Assembly: GCA_047602305.1 (NCBI GenBank)
Contig: JASGHO010000001.1
Coordinates: 2,232,001 to 2,296,000, forward strand
DNA: 64,000 bases
DNA from: Ancrocorticia sp047602305
GTDB taxonomy: Bacteria > Actinomycetota > Actinomycetes > Actinomycetales > Actinomycetaceae
Direction of reading: 5' to 3'
The position numbers and the translations under genes are program-made. Below the pieces are notes generated by a model, which searched no databases, was not told the origin of the DNA, and was given only the letters and a program-made list of their open reading frames with translations. The stretch's first letter is position 1. Each line of letters opens with the position of its first letter. Below are positions 7,983 through 17,113 of the stretch, piece by piece.

Positions 7983-9926
7983 TTGCCGCGAACAGAATTA
8001 ATGAGTCAGTTGGACGGGGGTCCGGTCTCTTCGGAGCACCCCGAAACCGAGCCGACTCTGGAAGCACCTCGCACCGTTGACCAGCGGGGCGAGGCGTCAA
8101 GTGCGGAGAATTCACGTACCGCAGCACCGGGCGCTCCGTTACCGCGGCGTCGCAGGAAGCCTGCTCACCTGGCTCCGAACGACGATGAAACCGCCGCCGA
8201 AACGCCCACCGCCGAAAAATCGACGGCGGCCAGCGCAGGCGATGCGAACGCAGACGCAGACGCAGACGCAGACGACGCCAGCACCTCACCTCTCGCGAAG
8301 CTGCGATTTCGCCTGAACGCGGGCAAAATCATCGGGTGGTTCTTCGCTATTCTTGGCGCGATTCTCTTGGCGTCGTCGCTGTGGGTGCAAAACACCTTTG
8401 GTTACATCAGCTTCCACCAGCTCCTCGCGAACATGCCCACGGCCGGCGGCGGCGAAGGTGGCAATGGCGATCCGGAGATGATTCGCTCGTATTTCCTTGA
8501 GGCGGTGGGCCTGCCTCTCCTCATTCTGGTTGCGCTGGCAATTTTCTATCGCGTCGCCCTGCGGCAGATCGTTAAGCGCAAGCCGCGCGCCTGGATGGCG
8601 CACTCTCACGCCTTGGTTTCCACGGCTGTTTCCGCAGCTCTTTTTGCCGCGGGCGTTTCCAGCATATCGACCACGGTGAGCCTTCCTCTCTATGTCCGCG
8701 GAATGTTCACGGATGAAACGTTGGCGAACTATTATCAGTCGCCACAGATTCTCAGCACGCCCGACGAGAAAAAGAACCTCGTCCTCATCTACCTCGAGTC
8801 GATGGATGACGCCTTCTCCCGCGAAGACATCATGGGAGAGAACCTGTTGCGCGATCTTGACGCCGCAACGGATGGGTGGGCCTCCGTTCCACAACTCACG
8901 GACAATCCGTACTACGGGTTCACGATGGGCGGAATCGTCGACTCCCAGTGCGGAACGCCGCCCAAACCGGCCGACGGCATGGTCATCACCGAAGCCGCAC
9001 CCGAAGCTGGCAACAAGATCAGCGAGGGTGACGAATTCTTCATGCCCTCCGCCGTCTGCCTGGGCGATGTCCTCAAAGCTGACGGCTACACCAACTACTA
9101 CATGGGTGGCGCGGCCGCCTGGTTCGCCCACAAGGGCAAGTTCCTTCAGACGCACGGGTTCGACACCGTGATCGGTCGCGATGACTGGGTGGCCGACGGC
9201 GAGACCGAACTCTCCGGCTGGGGCCTCTCGGACCGCCGCAACTTCACCATCGCGAAGGAACGCATCAAGGAATTGCACGACGACGGCGAGCCGTTCACCT
9301 TCTCCACCATCACACTCGACAACCACGCCCCCCTCTACGATTTTGGGTACTGCCCCAACACCTCTGGAAGCGTTGCCAGCTCCACTTTGCGATGCCAGTC
9401 GGAGATCGTTGCGGACTTCATCAACTACATGGATGAGGAAGGGATTCTGGAGAACACAGTCGTTGTGGTGATGGCTGATCACAGCATGTTCATGGCCTCC
9501 GAATCCTCCGACTACAAGCGGAAGATGTCCTTCACCGAGCTGTACCAGGTGCCGCTCTACAACCGCATCTGGAGCCCCGACGGCGTGGAATTCTCCCGCG
9601 AAGTCGGCATCAACGCCAACATGTACCCGACGATCCTGGAGCTGCTCGGATACGAGCTCAAGGATGGACGCGCGGGCGTAGGAGTCTCGTTCCAGACACC
9701 GGCCACCATGGTCGCTGACCAGAAGACCCTCGTTCCACTGTCCTACGAGGAAATCATGCTCGCCTTCAACTCCCGCTCGACCGAGTTGTACCAGGCCCTG
9801 TGGAAGGCTCCAGAAGAGGGCGAGGTGGACCCGCTCGAGTTGAATCTGAACGAGGCGCGGGGCGACGGCGAACCGGGCAGCGAGGCACAGGATGCCGGCA
9901 ACGGAGAAGACCAGGAAAACGGGTAG
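7983..9926 (+). CDS. Phosphoglycerol transferase, OpgB/MdoB- and LtaS-like
   Basis: Membrane-anchored enzyme of the alkaline phosphatase/sulfatase superfamily, 647 aa, predicted to transfer glycerol-phosphate onto an extracytoplasmic polymer. A cytoplasmic N-terminus of about 110 residues (including an Asp-Ala hexanucleotide repeat near 8250) precedes membrane segments near 115-137, 170-188 and 205-226, then the outer catalytic domain. Visible motifs: metal-site LVLIYLESMDD, nucleophile region GFTMGGIVDSQCGTP (OpgB-like SQCG-P), and VVMADHS. TTG at 7983 follows GGAGAAAT. No partner lipoteichoic-acid gene lies nearby; substrate polymer uncertain. Confidence 0.8.
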   Translation: MPRTELMSQLDGGPVSSEHPETEPTLEAPRTVDQRGEASSAENSRTAAPGAPLPRRRRKPAHLAPNDDETAAETPTAEKSTAASAGDANADADADADDASTSPLAKLRFRLNAGKIIGWFFAILGAILLASSLWVQNTFGYISFHQLLANMPTAGGGEGGNGDPEMIRSYFLEAVGLPLLILVALAIFYRVALRQIVKRKPRAWMAHSHALVSTAVSAALFAAGVSSISTTVSLPLYVRGMFTDETLANYYQSPQILSTPDEKKNLVLIYLESMDDAFSREDIMGENLLRDLDAATDGWASVPQLTDNPYYGFTMGGIVDSQCGTPPKPADGMVITEAAPEAGNKISEGDEFFMPSAVCLGDVLKADGYTNYYMGGAAAWFAHKGKFLQTHGFDTVIGRDDWVADGETELSGWGLSDRRNFTIAKERIKELHDDGEPFTFSTITLDNHAPLYDFGYCPNTSGSVASSTLRCQSEIVADFINYMDEEGILENTVVVVMADHSMFMASESSDYKRKMSFTELYQVPLYNRIWSPDGVEFSREVGINANMYPTILELLGYELKDGRAGVGVSFQTPATMVADQKTLVPLSYEEIMLAFNSRSTELYQALWKAPEEGEVDPLELNLNEARGDGEPGSEAQDAGNGEDQENG

Positions 9927-9962
9927 GTTTCTCAGTTAAATTCGCAGGTCGCAAGGTTGAAT

Positions 9963-10010
9963 TTGGGGGCTGTGTCAGAAGGTCTATTGACCGTCTGGCA
10001 CAGCCCCCAA
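9963..10010. terminator. Bidirectional terminator hairpin
   Basis: TTGGGGGCTGTGTCAGA pairs with GTCTGGCACAGCCCCCAA across a short loop, between converging genes ending at 9926 (+) and 10031 (-). It serves either direction. Confidence 0.75.
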
Positions 10011-10030
10011 CACGTTCTCGGGATGAGTCC

Positions 10031-10915
10031 CTAGTTCTCCCGGGCGTGATTCGGGTTGATCCAGGCCGCCGAGCGCTTCTCGCCGGCACGCACGGCCACC
10101 GCGAGCGAGTTACCCGGGGCTGGCCGCGGGCACGTTCCAAACGGCGTGAACGACGCCGGGAAGTTCAACGCGCGATTGAAATCGATGGTGAGGCCGCGGG
10201 CGCCGTCGTCGGAAACGTCGTCGTCGGAAATATCGGCGGAATCGGGGCCGGGGAAGGAGACGAAACGCCAGTCGGCGGTCTCGGAGCCGTTGGTCTCGTC
10301 GTAGAAGATGGCGGTCAGGTTCTCGGCCGGGTCGCCGGAGACGGCGAGGGTGCAGGCGACGCCGTCGTAGCTGAAGGACACCTCGCCCACCAGCGTGGCC
10401 GTGCTGGTGACGCCCTTGCGGGCCGTGTCGATGGCGACGGTGCGCGGGGCCTCGTAGGCGGTGAAGGCCGCCGGGACGATGGCCTGCGGGGTGTAGCCGT
10501 AGGTGGGGACGCCCTCAAATTGCAGCCGGGTGGGGGCAATGGAGTCGCGTACTCGCACGCAGTAGCGGCCGCCGCGCTTGGCGACCTCGGCCACGCGAGT
10601 ACCCGCTACCAGGGAGAAGTCGGACTCGCCCTCGGCAAGCTCGAACACCGCTTCGCCAAGGAAATCCACGCCGTCGCGAGTAACCGGCACCGCATCGGAG
10701 GGCACCGCCGAACGCTGGAACGATGCCACAGCGGCATCGTGGTTGGCATACCAAATGCCGGGAAAATCACCCAGCCACGAACGCTCTTCTGAGAGCCACG
10801 TGAAGGAAATGAGGCTGAGCCAACCGTGCTCCGCCGCTAGATCCTGGTTTCGCTTCTCGTGCCACTCGTGCCACGAAGCAGCGTCATAGTTCTCTTCAGT
10901 CATGAGGACCATCAT
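10031..10915 (-). CDS. DUF1684 family protein
   Basis: Cytosolic 294-aa protein whose N-terminus (W-x-x-W-x-x-x-R, then GWLSLISFTWL) and C-terminal block (DFNRALNFPASFTPFGTCP) match DUF1684, a family of unknown activity common in actinobacteria. The start at 10915 is favoured because GGAAGAAG lies just upstream on the minus strand; ATG codons at 10912 and 10903 are alternatives. It converges on the phosphoglycerol transferase with a shared terminator. No signal peptide. Function not assigned. Confidence 0.82.
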   Translation of the reverse strand: MMVLMTEENYDAASWHEWHEKRNQDLAAEHGWLSLISFTWLSEERSWLGDFPGIWYANHDAAVASFQRSAVPSDAVPVTRDGVDFLGEAVFELAEGESDFSLVAGTRVAEVAKRGGRYCVRVRDSIAPTRLQFEGVPTYGYTPQAIVPAAFTAYEAPRTVAIDTARKGVTSTATLVGEVSFSYDGVACTLAVSGDPAENLTAIFYDETNGSETADWRFVSFPGPDSADISDDDVSDDGARGLTIDFNRALNFPASFTPFGTCPRPAPGNSLAVAVRAGEKRSAAWINPNHAREN

Positions 10916-11184
10916 AAGCTTCTTCCATGATTTATTAAAGAAACCGTCTGAATTACGGAAAAACGCGGGGAAGGAGGGGTGGCGCTGGTGGCGAAAAATG
11001 TGTGCCCGCTCTCGAAGTGGGTGGCGCTGGTGGTGGGAGGGCGTGGAGATTTCGGCTCTATTTCAACGATTTCTCAGAGGGTGTGCGAGCTGGCGGCGCA
11101 GCCCGTGTTCGGGGCCACAGCTTTTCACTTTGCCCGCCCCAAAAAACCGCTGTAAGCTTATGGACGTTCCGGACAACGGAACAT

Positions 11185-11257
11185 GCGCTCATAGCTCAAT
11201 GGATAGAGCATCTGACTACGGATCAGAAGGTTGGGGGTTCGAGTCCCTTTGAGCGCG
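11185..11257 (+). tRNA. tRNA-Arg (anticodon ACG)
   Basis: 73 bases. Acceptor GCGCTCA pairs with TGAGCGC (11250-11256), discriminator G. The anticodon loop CTACGGA gives ACG, read as ICG after deamination. T-arm GGGTTCGAGTCCC. CCA is not encoded. Confidence 0.96.
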
Positions 11258-11356
11258 CTGAAGGCTCCGCGTCGGTGATTCGCTCCCGGCACGGAGTTTT
11301 TTCTTTTGTCTCCTCACCGTCTAGGCTGGTGCCACACGAGCATGGGAGGATGTCGG

Positions 11357-11761
11357 ATGCCACGAGCGGGGTCAGCAAGCGGGTCAGCTATGACATGGGA
11401 GGAATGCCTCACCTTCGTCAAGGACACCTTCACATCGGATGATTCCAGCGGCATCCATGCGCGTTTACGGTTGGACGTTCGTGACACCACGCATCCGGCA
11501 ATGGTGTGGCAGGGGAAATCCACCGCTTATCCGGAGAACGAGGTGGTGCATATCGCCTCGCCCATCTGCCCGGCGGAGGATGCGGATCTCGCCCATCTCG
11601 CCCGCCAAGCCGACGAGCTTCCCCTCGGAGCCCTGCGCATCATGTCGGACACGGTCCACATCCACCAGGCCCTTCCCCTCGCCCACCTGGAAACCGCACG
11701 CCTCGCAGCGAGCGTCAGGCTCATCGTGGCTGAGGCCCTCACACTCTCACAGGAGGCATGA
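11357..11761 (+). CDS. Hypothetical protein, first of a paralogous pair
   Basis: About 134 aa, no signal peptide or membrane segment. ATG at 11357 is preceded by GGGAGGA at good spacing; an ATG at 11393 giving MTWEE is an alternative. The pattern (surface strand SPIC or API, then VHIHQALPL, then a C-terminal helix) parallels the downstream gene and resembles the YbjN / type III chaperone-like fold. That resemblance is judged by eye only. The stop overlaps the next start (ATGA), so the pair is translationally coupled and probably acts as partners. Function unknown. Confidence 0.6.
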   Translation: MPRAGSASGSAMTWEECLTFVKDTFTSDDSSGIHARLRLDVRDTTHPAMVWQGKSTAYPENEVVHIASPICPAEDADLAHLARQADELPLGALRIMSDTVHIHQALPLAHLETARLAASVRLIVAEALTLSQEA

Positions 11762-12237
11762 TGTTCGGACGGAAGAAGCGCGAACGTATCATCGCCGACT
11801 GGCCCTCCCTCCAGGACGCCCTCATCGGCAACTTCGACGCCGAAGAAACCGGCACCGGCGCCATGCAAGTCAAGGTCGAGTGGAAGGCCGAGGAGCGCTC
11901 GCAGGCAGTCACGATCGCGTACGCCGTCGCCCCCGAAATCGGGCCCATCGCCTACATCACGGCCCCCATCGGGTCGGATCTGAGCGCCGACGTCGTTCGC
12001 CGCGCCATGAACGAGTCCGTCAAATTTCTCGACGGCGGCATCGTGATCGATCGCGAATCACTCGCCCTACGCGCCACACTTCCCTTCGAAGAGGTGCCGT
12101 TCTCCATCATCAGTTCCGAGATCCACCAGATTGCCGCCAACGCGGACGAAATCGCCGTGATTCTTCGGGATGAGGGCGAGGTTTCGGGTGAGGTTTCGGG
12201 TGAGGGAGCCGGTTCTGACGACGACGGCGTCGCGTAG
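11761..12237 (+). CDS. Hypothetical YbjN-like protein, second of pair
   Basis: About 158 aa, cytosolic. Two adjacent ATG codons (11758 and 11761) are possible; 11761 sits at better distance from AGGAGG (11751-11756). Predicted alternating strands followed by helices, with the motif VIDRESLALRATLPFEEV corresponding to VHIHQALPLAHLE in the upstream partner. The C-terminus ends in an acidic Gly/Ser tail coded partly by the repeat GAGGTTTCGGGT. YbjN/chaperone-like folds often act as dimers; here a heterodimer with the coupled upstream protein is an inference. Confidence 0.6.
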   Translation: MFGRKKRERIIADWPSLQDALIGNFDAEETGTGAMQVKVEWKAEERSQAVTIAYAVAPEIGPIAYITAPIGSDLSADVVRRAMNESVKFLDGGIVIDRESLALRATLPFEEVPFSIISSEIHQIAANADEIAVILRDEGEVSGEVSGEGAGSDDDGVA

Positions 12238-12252
12238 CGAGCCCTGAACCCG

Positions 12253-12332
12253 AAGGAGTGACGGCGCGGCAATGGAGTGACGGCGCGGACGCCGTCGTCG
12301 TTATCACTCCTTAGCCGGACTATCACTTCTTT
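12253..12332. repeat. Palindromic repeat family A, copy 2
   Basis: AAGGAGTGACGGCGCGG occurs with an inner second GGAGTGACGGCGCGG, then GACGCCGTCGTCG and TATCACTCCTTAGCCGGAC. Matches 13174-13243 almost base for base over 50 bases and 1774-1848 more loosely. Confidence 0.75.
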
Positions 12333-12505
12333 GATCTGGTGCCCACTACGGCCTGGTGGGATCGACCGGCTGGACTACACGGCAAAGCCTTAGCGTTCCA
12401 AGCTGTCGCAACGGCATTCAACTTTGTACACAGATGTTAAAAGTGGTGGCGTGGGATTGTGGCGCGGACCTATTATGGTCAGCAACCCAAAGAAGGGAGT
12501 TTTCA

Positions 12506-13030
12506 ATGGCTGAAAACGCAGAACTGCTCGCGCGCATTGCGGAGCTCGAGCAGGAAGTTGCTCGCCAACAGGCTGTCATCGCCGATCTCGAAAGCAAGGC
12601 TGCTGCCCCAAGCACAAGCGATGCGGGTGCGACCGGTGGTGATGCAGGTGCGGGCGGCACGGCACCGAGTACGACCGAGACTGCTCCAAGCACAAGCAGC
12701 ACCACACCCACGACGCTTCCTCCCCTCGCGCAACAGGCGCTCAACGAAGGCAGGAAGGTCGATGCAATCAAGCTGGTACGTGACACATACGGAATCAGTG
12801 CCGCAGAGGCGAAGGTTCTCGTTGAGAACGCCACTGTAACCCCGGTATCGGTCCCGGCAAACCAACCGATTCCGGTCCCGGCCTCCGGGGAGCTTCCCCC
12901 ACTCGCGCAAGAGGCACTCGTTGCGGGCAATAAGGTGAAGGCAGTCAAGCTGGTACGCGAAACATACGGGATCAGCCTCAAGGAGGCGAAGAACCTCGTT
13001 GATGACGCTGCGTCTCGCCAAGGCTTGTAG
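12506..13030 (+). CDS. Coiled-coil protein with two L7/L12 C-terminal-like repeats
   Basis: Protein of 174 aa. Residues 1-32 form an amphipathic coiled coil (RIAELEQEVARQQAVI), then a Ser/Thr/Ala linker, then two copies of a motif of about 30 residues (LAQQALNEGRKVDAIKLVRD and LAQEALVAGNKVKAVKLVRE, each followed by TYGIS-x-x-EAK). The motif resembles the helical part of the ribosomal L7/L12 C-terminal domain, the face that contacts elongation factors. ATG at 12506 follows AGAAGGGAG. The paralogue at 13349 has the same layout with one motif. Family A repeats precede both. Function unknown; a factor-binding scaffold is a hypothesis. Confidence 0.72.
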   Translation: MAENAELLARIAELEQEVARQQAVIADLESKAAAPSTSDAGATGGDAGAGGTAPSTTETAPSTSSTTPTTLPPLAQQALNEGRKVDAIKLVRDTYGISAAEAKVLVENATVTPVSVPANQPIPVPASGELPPLAQEALVAGNKVKAVKLVRETYGISLKEAKNLVDDAASRQGL

Positions 13031-13154
13031 TAAGGGAGTCGGCCGCATCGCGGAATCCCTAGTCTGGTAGTTTCCTCAGCTTTCATGACGAGAGCGGTAT
13101 CTGGGGTCATGCCAGTGGGTCTTGTCCCGCTAGCATGACCCCACTTCCCCCTAC

Positions 13155-13243
13155 TTGCGCGGCTTGGCGCGGCGAAGGAGTGACGGCGCGGACGCCGTCG
13201 TCGTTATCAATCCTTAGCCGGACTATCACCTCTTTAAATAGTC
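13155..13243. repeat. Family A copy 3 fused to a copy of the hrpB tail
   Basis: 13150-13174 (TTGCGCGGCTTGGCGCGGCG) duplicates the plus-strand sequence at the 3' end of hrpB (13979-13998). It is followed by family A sequence (GGAGTGACGGCGCGG, GACGCCGTCGTCG, CCTTAGCCGGACTATCAC). This suggests segmental duplication in building the region. Confidence 0.65.
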
Positions 13244-13348
13244 CCCTGGGCAAGGCTCCCCCTACGCCTTCCTGGTCTACCTCGGTAGCATGGCAAGAAA
13301 TCGTTATGTCGTCTTTCATTGCGACAGGACACGGAAGGGAGTTCCATA

Positions 13349-13690
13349 ATGTTCGGAAACTACGGTGTCAACGGACGCATCGCGGCGCTCGAGCAGGAAT
13401 TGGCTCGCCAGCAGGCGGTCATCAACGAGATCGTCCGTCAGACGGGTATCGAGGTACCTTCCGGCATCGACGCGCCTTTCGGTGCCGGGGCAAACATGTA
13501 CGGCAACCTGCCCACGACACTCCCACCTCGCGCACAGCAAGCGCTTGCTGCGGGAAAGAAAATCGAGGCAATCAAGCTGGTCCGCGAGGCATACGGGCTT
13601 GGGCTCAAGGAAGCGAAGGACGTCGTCGACCAGGCAGAGCAGAGTCAGAGGCCCGGCCCCAGTGCAACAGGCTCGTCAGCCTGGAATTAG
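13349..13690 (+). CDS. Coiled-coil protein with one L7/L12 C-terminal-like motif
   Basis: Protein of 113 aa, paralogue of the 12506 gene. The N-terminal coiled coil (RIAALEQELARQQAVI) is nearly identical to its neighbour; the linker differs; the C-terminal motif ALAAGKKIEAIKLVREAYGL then GLKEAKDVVDQAE matches the L7/L12 C-terminal helices. The ATG at 13349 lies after GGAAGGGAG, the same leader type as the paralogue. Lack of membrane or signal sequence suggests a cytosolic location. Its context (duplicated leader repeat) indicates origin by tandem duplication. Role unknown. Confidence 0.72.
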   Translation: MFGNYGVNGRIAALEQELARQQAVINEIVRQTGIEVPSGIDAPFGAGANMYGNLPTTLPPRAQQALAAGKKIEAIKLVREAYGLGLKEAKDVVDQAEQSQRPGPSATGSSAWN

Positions 13691-13975
13691 GTGAACACGC
13701 CAGGGAATCTTGGCTTCTTGGCGTGTTCTCTAATACCTTGACCTCCCCCGGCTTCTTTTGTCGCGTCGGTGCCTATTTCATCAGCGCGTCGGTGCCTGCC
13801 TCCCGCGGCTCCAGAGGAGTTAACTCACCACATTCGCTTGAGCGAAATATCGGGTTTCAGATGGGTACACAGGTTATCAACGCTCCCAAACCCGTGTTCC
13901 CATCTCGAAAGCAATACCTCGCTAGAGCGAGCAGCATGGCAATATTGCTTCAGTCGATACGCACGCGGCTCTTCC

Positions 13976-16900
13976 CTATTTGCGCGGCTTGGCGCGGCGG
14001 GTCGGGGTAGCATTCGCGGGGTCTTCGGGCCAGGGGTGGCGCGGGTAGCGTCCCCTCATCTCAGCTCTCACCTGCGCATACGGACCAGCCCAGAAACTTT
14101 GTAGGTCATCCGTAACGGCCACAGGGCGCTGCGCCGGAGAGAGTAATTCCAGCGTTACCGGCACGCCAGGTGCCTCAGAACCTGCGCCTCGTGAAGTTCC
14201 TGCATCTCGCGAAGTTCCTGCATCTCGCGAGCTTCCTGTGCTTCGCGAAGTCCCTGCGCCTCGCGAGTTTCCTGCATCTCGCGAAATTTCTGTGCCTCGC
14301 GAGCTTCCTGTGCCAGCTAGACCTTGCTCAGCCGAATGAGAGTGCGCGCTCCGTGAAGTATGTCCTCGCGCTTGAGCCACAGCGAGCCGCGGCGTCTCCG
14401 CCCAACCGAAGGCCTCCTGCACACGAAGCCGCACGACGGGACGTCCACTGGAATAATCAACTCGTGCGGTCTGCCCTGTGGGAACTTCAATACGTTCCGG
14501 CGCCAGCTCAGCGAGCTGCAACGCCTCAGGCCACGGGAAGAGCCGTTCCAGCTGGGCGGCCGTGACTTCCGCTAGCTTCCCACCCGCCGCAAACTTCGCT
14601 ATCTCCAGCCCCGCCCATTCGTCCAGCCGCGCAGCCAACGCCTCGTCCGAGACATCCGGCCACGGTTCTCCCACGACATCGTGCAAGAAAGCCAGACGCT
14701 CGCGCAGCAGCCGCGCCCCCTCTGACCAGGTCAGTGTTAACCGGCCCGCCGCCATTTCTTCTGCGACCCAACGGGTCGCCAGCTCGGAGTCCTTGCAGGG
14801 AGTGTCGCTCGTGGAAAGTTCGATGGCACCCAGCTGTCGGGTAGCTCGCTCGTACAACCGTCCGCCACGCATGACAATCTCGCCCCGCTCTGTCATCTGG
14901 CGCGCCCCAAGCTCCAACGCCAACGGCTCATCGAGAGCAACAGCCGCCCGGATGACGGCGTCCGCGCGCCCCTGCGCGCGGTCCAGCTGGGCAATCGCCA
15001 CCCACTTTTCTCCCTGTAATGCCGAGTGCTCAGGCAACACCGCGCCCGTCCCGCTCGCCAACAAATACCTCCCGGTTCCGGGTTTCACGCGCGCAATGCG
15101 TTCCGGGTATGCGCGTGCTACGACGAGGGCAACCTCCTCGTCAGCCGCCATCCGTCCGGATGATTCACTGCCACGTTTTCCGAGTTCTTCAAGGCCACCA
15201 ATATCCCCGAGCCCAGGCAGAATGCCCTGCAGCCGCCTGACCTGCTGTTTCCAGGTGGGCGAGACCGCGCCTGCCTTGCGCCAGCCCACCGCGAGATCGG
15301 CGCCGGGCAGCCGCAGCTCCTCTTCAAGGAGCGCGCAGATTTCTGCGGCATGGCGCGAACGAACGGAGAGCAGCGCTGCTCCCAACCGTGGCGACAGCGG
15401 CATCTGCGCCAATTGACTCCCCAGCCCAGTGGGCCGTCCCTCGCCATCAAGAGCCCCAAGCGAGAATAAGAGTCGCTCCGCTGCCTCGACCGCGGCAGGA
15501 ATCGGCTCGTCCAACAACGCCAAACCCCGCACATGAGTGGCACCCCAGCATGCCGCCTCCAGAACAAATCCAGTGAGATCGGCCGTCCGGATCTCCGGCT
15601 CAGATTGCGGTGCCCGCCGCGCCCACGACGTCTCATCCATGCAGCGATACACCGTCCCGGGGCCAAGGCGTCCAGCACGCCCGGCGCGCTGTGTCCCCGC
15701 CGCCTGCGACGAATACACCGTGACCAAACCACTGATCCCACGCGCATAATCGGTGCGCGGTTCACGCGAGAGCCCGCTATCCACCACGACCCTCACACCG
15801 GGGACGGTCAGTGACGATTCCGCCACCGCCGTCGATACAATGACGCGCCGAGAACCACTCGCACGAGACGCATCATCTGCATGACCAGAAATATTTCGCG
15901 CTAACTTGCCGTCTTGCCCTCGCTGCGCGCCGCGCTCCCCAGCGCCACTACTCTTGCGGTCGCTTCGAGATACGCCGCCGTGATTGCCTCGTGAGTCGTC
16001 ACGTCGCGGCACTCGGGCGCCGTCGTCGAAACGAACCGGCCCACTTAACACCCGATCTTGCTCGCGCGCGGGCAACGCGCCGTACAGCCGCGCGACCTCC
16101 GCGCCGCAGCCACTCAGCTGGCCCGCGATCTCCTCCACCTCGCGCACCCCCGGCGCGAAAACCAGCACGTCACCTGCGGGAACCTCCACGAGCGCCCGCC
16201 GCGCCGTCGCGCTGACGTGCGAAAGGAACTCGCGCCGCACCCCAGTTCCCTGGCCCACCACGCCGAGCGGCTCGAAACCGCGCGCGGGCGGGGCCCACTG
16301 GATGTCGAGCGGATGGATTTCGCCAGGAATGTCGACGACGACGCCACCCACCAGCTTCGCCGTCCGCTCCGCCGCGACCGTGGCGGACATCGCCACGAGA
16401 ATGAGGTCCTCGCGTAGCGCGTCGCGTACATCAATGGCGAGAGCCATGGCGAGGTCGGAATCAAGGTGGCGTTCGTGGACCTCGTCGAGAATAATGGCGC
16501 CCACGCCGGACAGCTCCGGGTCGCGCTGGAGGCGGCGCACCAGCACGCCGGGAGTCACCATCTGGATGAGAGTGTTTCTGCTGGTCTTGCTCTCACCACG
16601 GACGGAGAAGCCGACAGTTTTCCCCACGTCCTCTCCCAGAAGTGAGGCGATGCGGCGCGCGGCAGCGCGCGCCGCCACCCTGCGCGGCTGAGTAACAATT
16701 ACTCGGAGCGACGATGTTTCACGTGGAACATTGGCGGCGCTTCGGGCTAGAAGGGCTCCTTCTGGGACGGGCACAGGCCCATTTGAGACGGCTGAAGCTG
16801 CATCCTGCACAGAAGCGATTCTGTCAGCAGCGCTAGGCGCACCAGCACCAGCGCCCTTGTTCCGGGAAGCCGATCCAGGGAACTCCGGAAGTTCTCCTGC

Positions 16901-17095
16901 GAGGAATTGTGCGACAAGTGGCGGGATGAGGGTTGTCTTTCCTGTTCCCGGCGGCGCCTGAATCACCACGGCCCCGCCTGGCAACGCGGCAGCAACGTCA
17001 CCAAGCTGCCTGGCCACAGGAAGCTCCGGTGGATTCGCAAGCAGTCTTGCAAGCGGCGATCCATCCATCGCGAACCTTCCCGGCGCAGCCGTCAC
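13976..17095 (-). CDS. hrpB: ATP-dependent helicase HrpB (DEAH-box)
   Basis: DEAH-family RNA/DNA helicase of about 1039 aa, longer than typical HrpB (about 800-850). Seen: Walker A PPGTGKTT near residue 53, motif Ia QPRRVAARAAARR, motif II DEVHERHLDSDL, motif III SAT, motif V STAVAESSLTVPG, motif VI QRAGRAGR, then the HrpB-specific C-terminal domain ending FWAGPYAQVRAEMRGRYPRH. Extra length comes from three Ser/Arg/Gly-rich insertions: between motifs I and Ia, before motif V, and near the C-terminus. GTG at 17095 (GGAG upstream) and ATG at 17068 (GGGAAGG upstream) are both credible starts. Confidence 0.92.
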   Translation of the reverse strand: MTAAPGRFAMDGSPLARLLANPPELPVARQLGDVAAALPGGAVVIQAPPGTGKTTLIPPLVAQFLAGELPEFPGSASRNKGAGAGAPSAADRIASVQDAASAVSNGPVPVPEGALLARSAANVPRETSSLRVIVTQPRRVAARAAARRIASLLGEDVGKTVGFSVRGESKTSRNTLIQMVTPGVLVRRLQRDPELSGVGAIILDEVHERHLDSDLAMALAIDVRDALREDLILVAMSATVAAERTAKLVGGVVVDIPGEIHPLDIQWAPPARGFEPLGVVGQGTGVRREFLSHVSATARRALVEVPAGDVLVFAPGVREVEEIAGQLSGCGAEVARLYGALPAREQDRVLSGPVRFDDGARVPRRDDSRGNHGGVSRSDRKSSGAGERGAQRGQDGKLARNISGHADDASRASGSRRVIVSTAVAESSLTVPGVRVVVDSGLSREPRTDYARGISGLVTVYSSQAAGTQRAGRAGRLGPGTVYRCMDETSWARRAPQSEPEIRTADLTGFVLEAACWGATHVRGLALLDEPIPAAVEAAERLLFSLGALDGEGRPTGLGSQLAQMPLSPRLGAALLSVRSRHAAEICALLEEELRLPGADLAVGWRKAGAVSPTWKQQVRRLQGILPGLGDIGGLEELGKRGSESSGRMAADEEVALVVARAYPERIARVKPGTGRYLLASGTGAVLPEHSALQGEKWVAIAQLDRAQGRADAVIRAAVALDEPLALELGARQMTERGEIVMRGGRLYERATRQLGAIELSTSDTPCKDSELATRWVAEEMAAGRLTLTWSEGARLLRERLAFLHDVVGEPWPDVSDEALAARLDEWAGLEIAKFAAGGKLAEVTAAQLERLFPWPEALQLAELAPERIEVPTGQTARVDYSSGRPVVRLRVQEAFGWAETPRLAVAQARGHTSRSAHSHSAEQGLAGTGSSRGTEISRDAGNSRGAGTSRSTGSSRDAGTSRDAGTSRGAGSEAPGVPVTLELLSPAQRPVAVTDDLQSFWAGPYAQVRAEMRGRYPRHPWPEDPANATPTRRAKPRK
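14188..14312. repeat. In-frame 18-base tandem repeat within hrpB
   Basis: About seven variants of an 18-base unit (CTCGCGAAGTTCCTGCAT type), encoding repeated Ser-Arg-Asp/Gly-Ala-Gly-Thr on the minus strand. The period keeps the reading frame; copy number is probably variable between strains. Confidence 0.8.
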
Positions 17096-17113
17096 TGCTC
17101 CATAATCCCCGTG

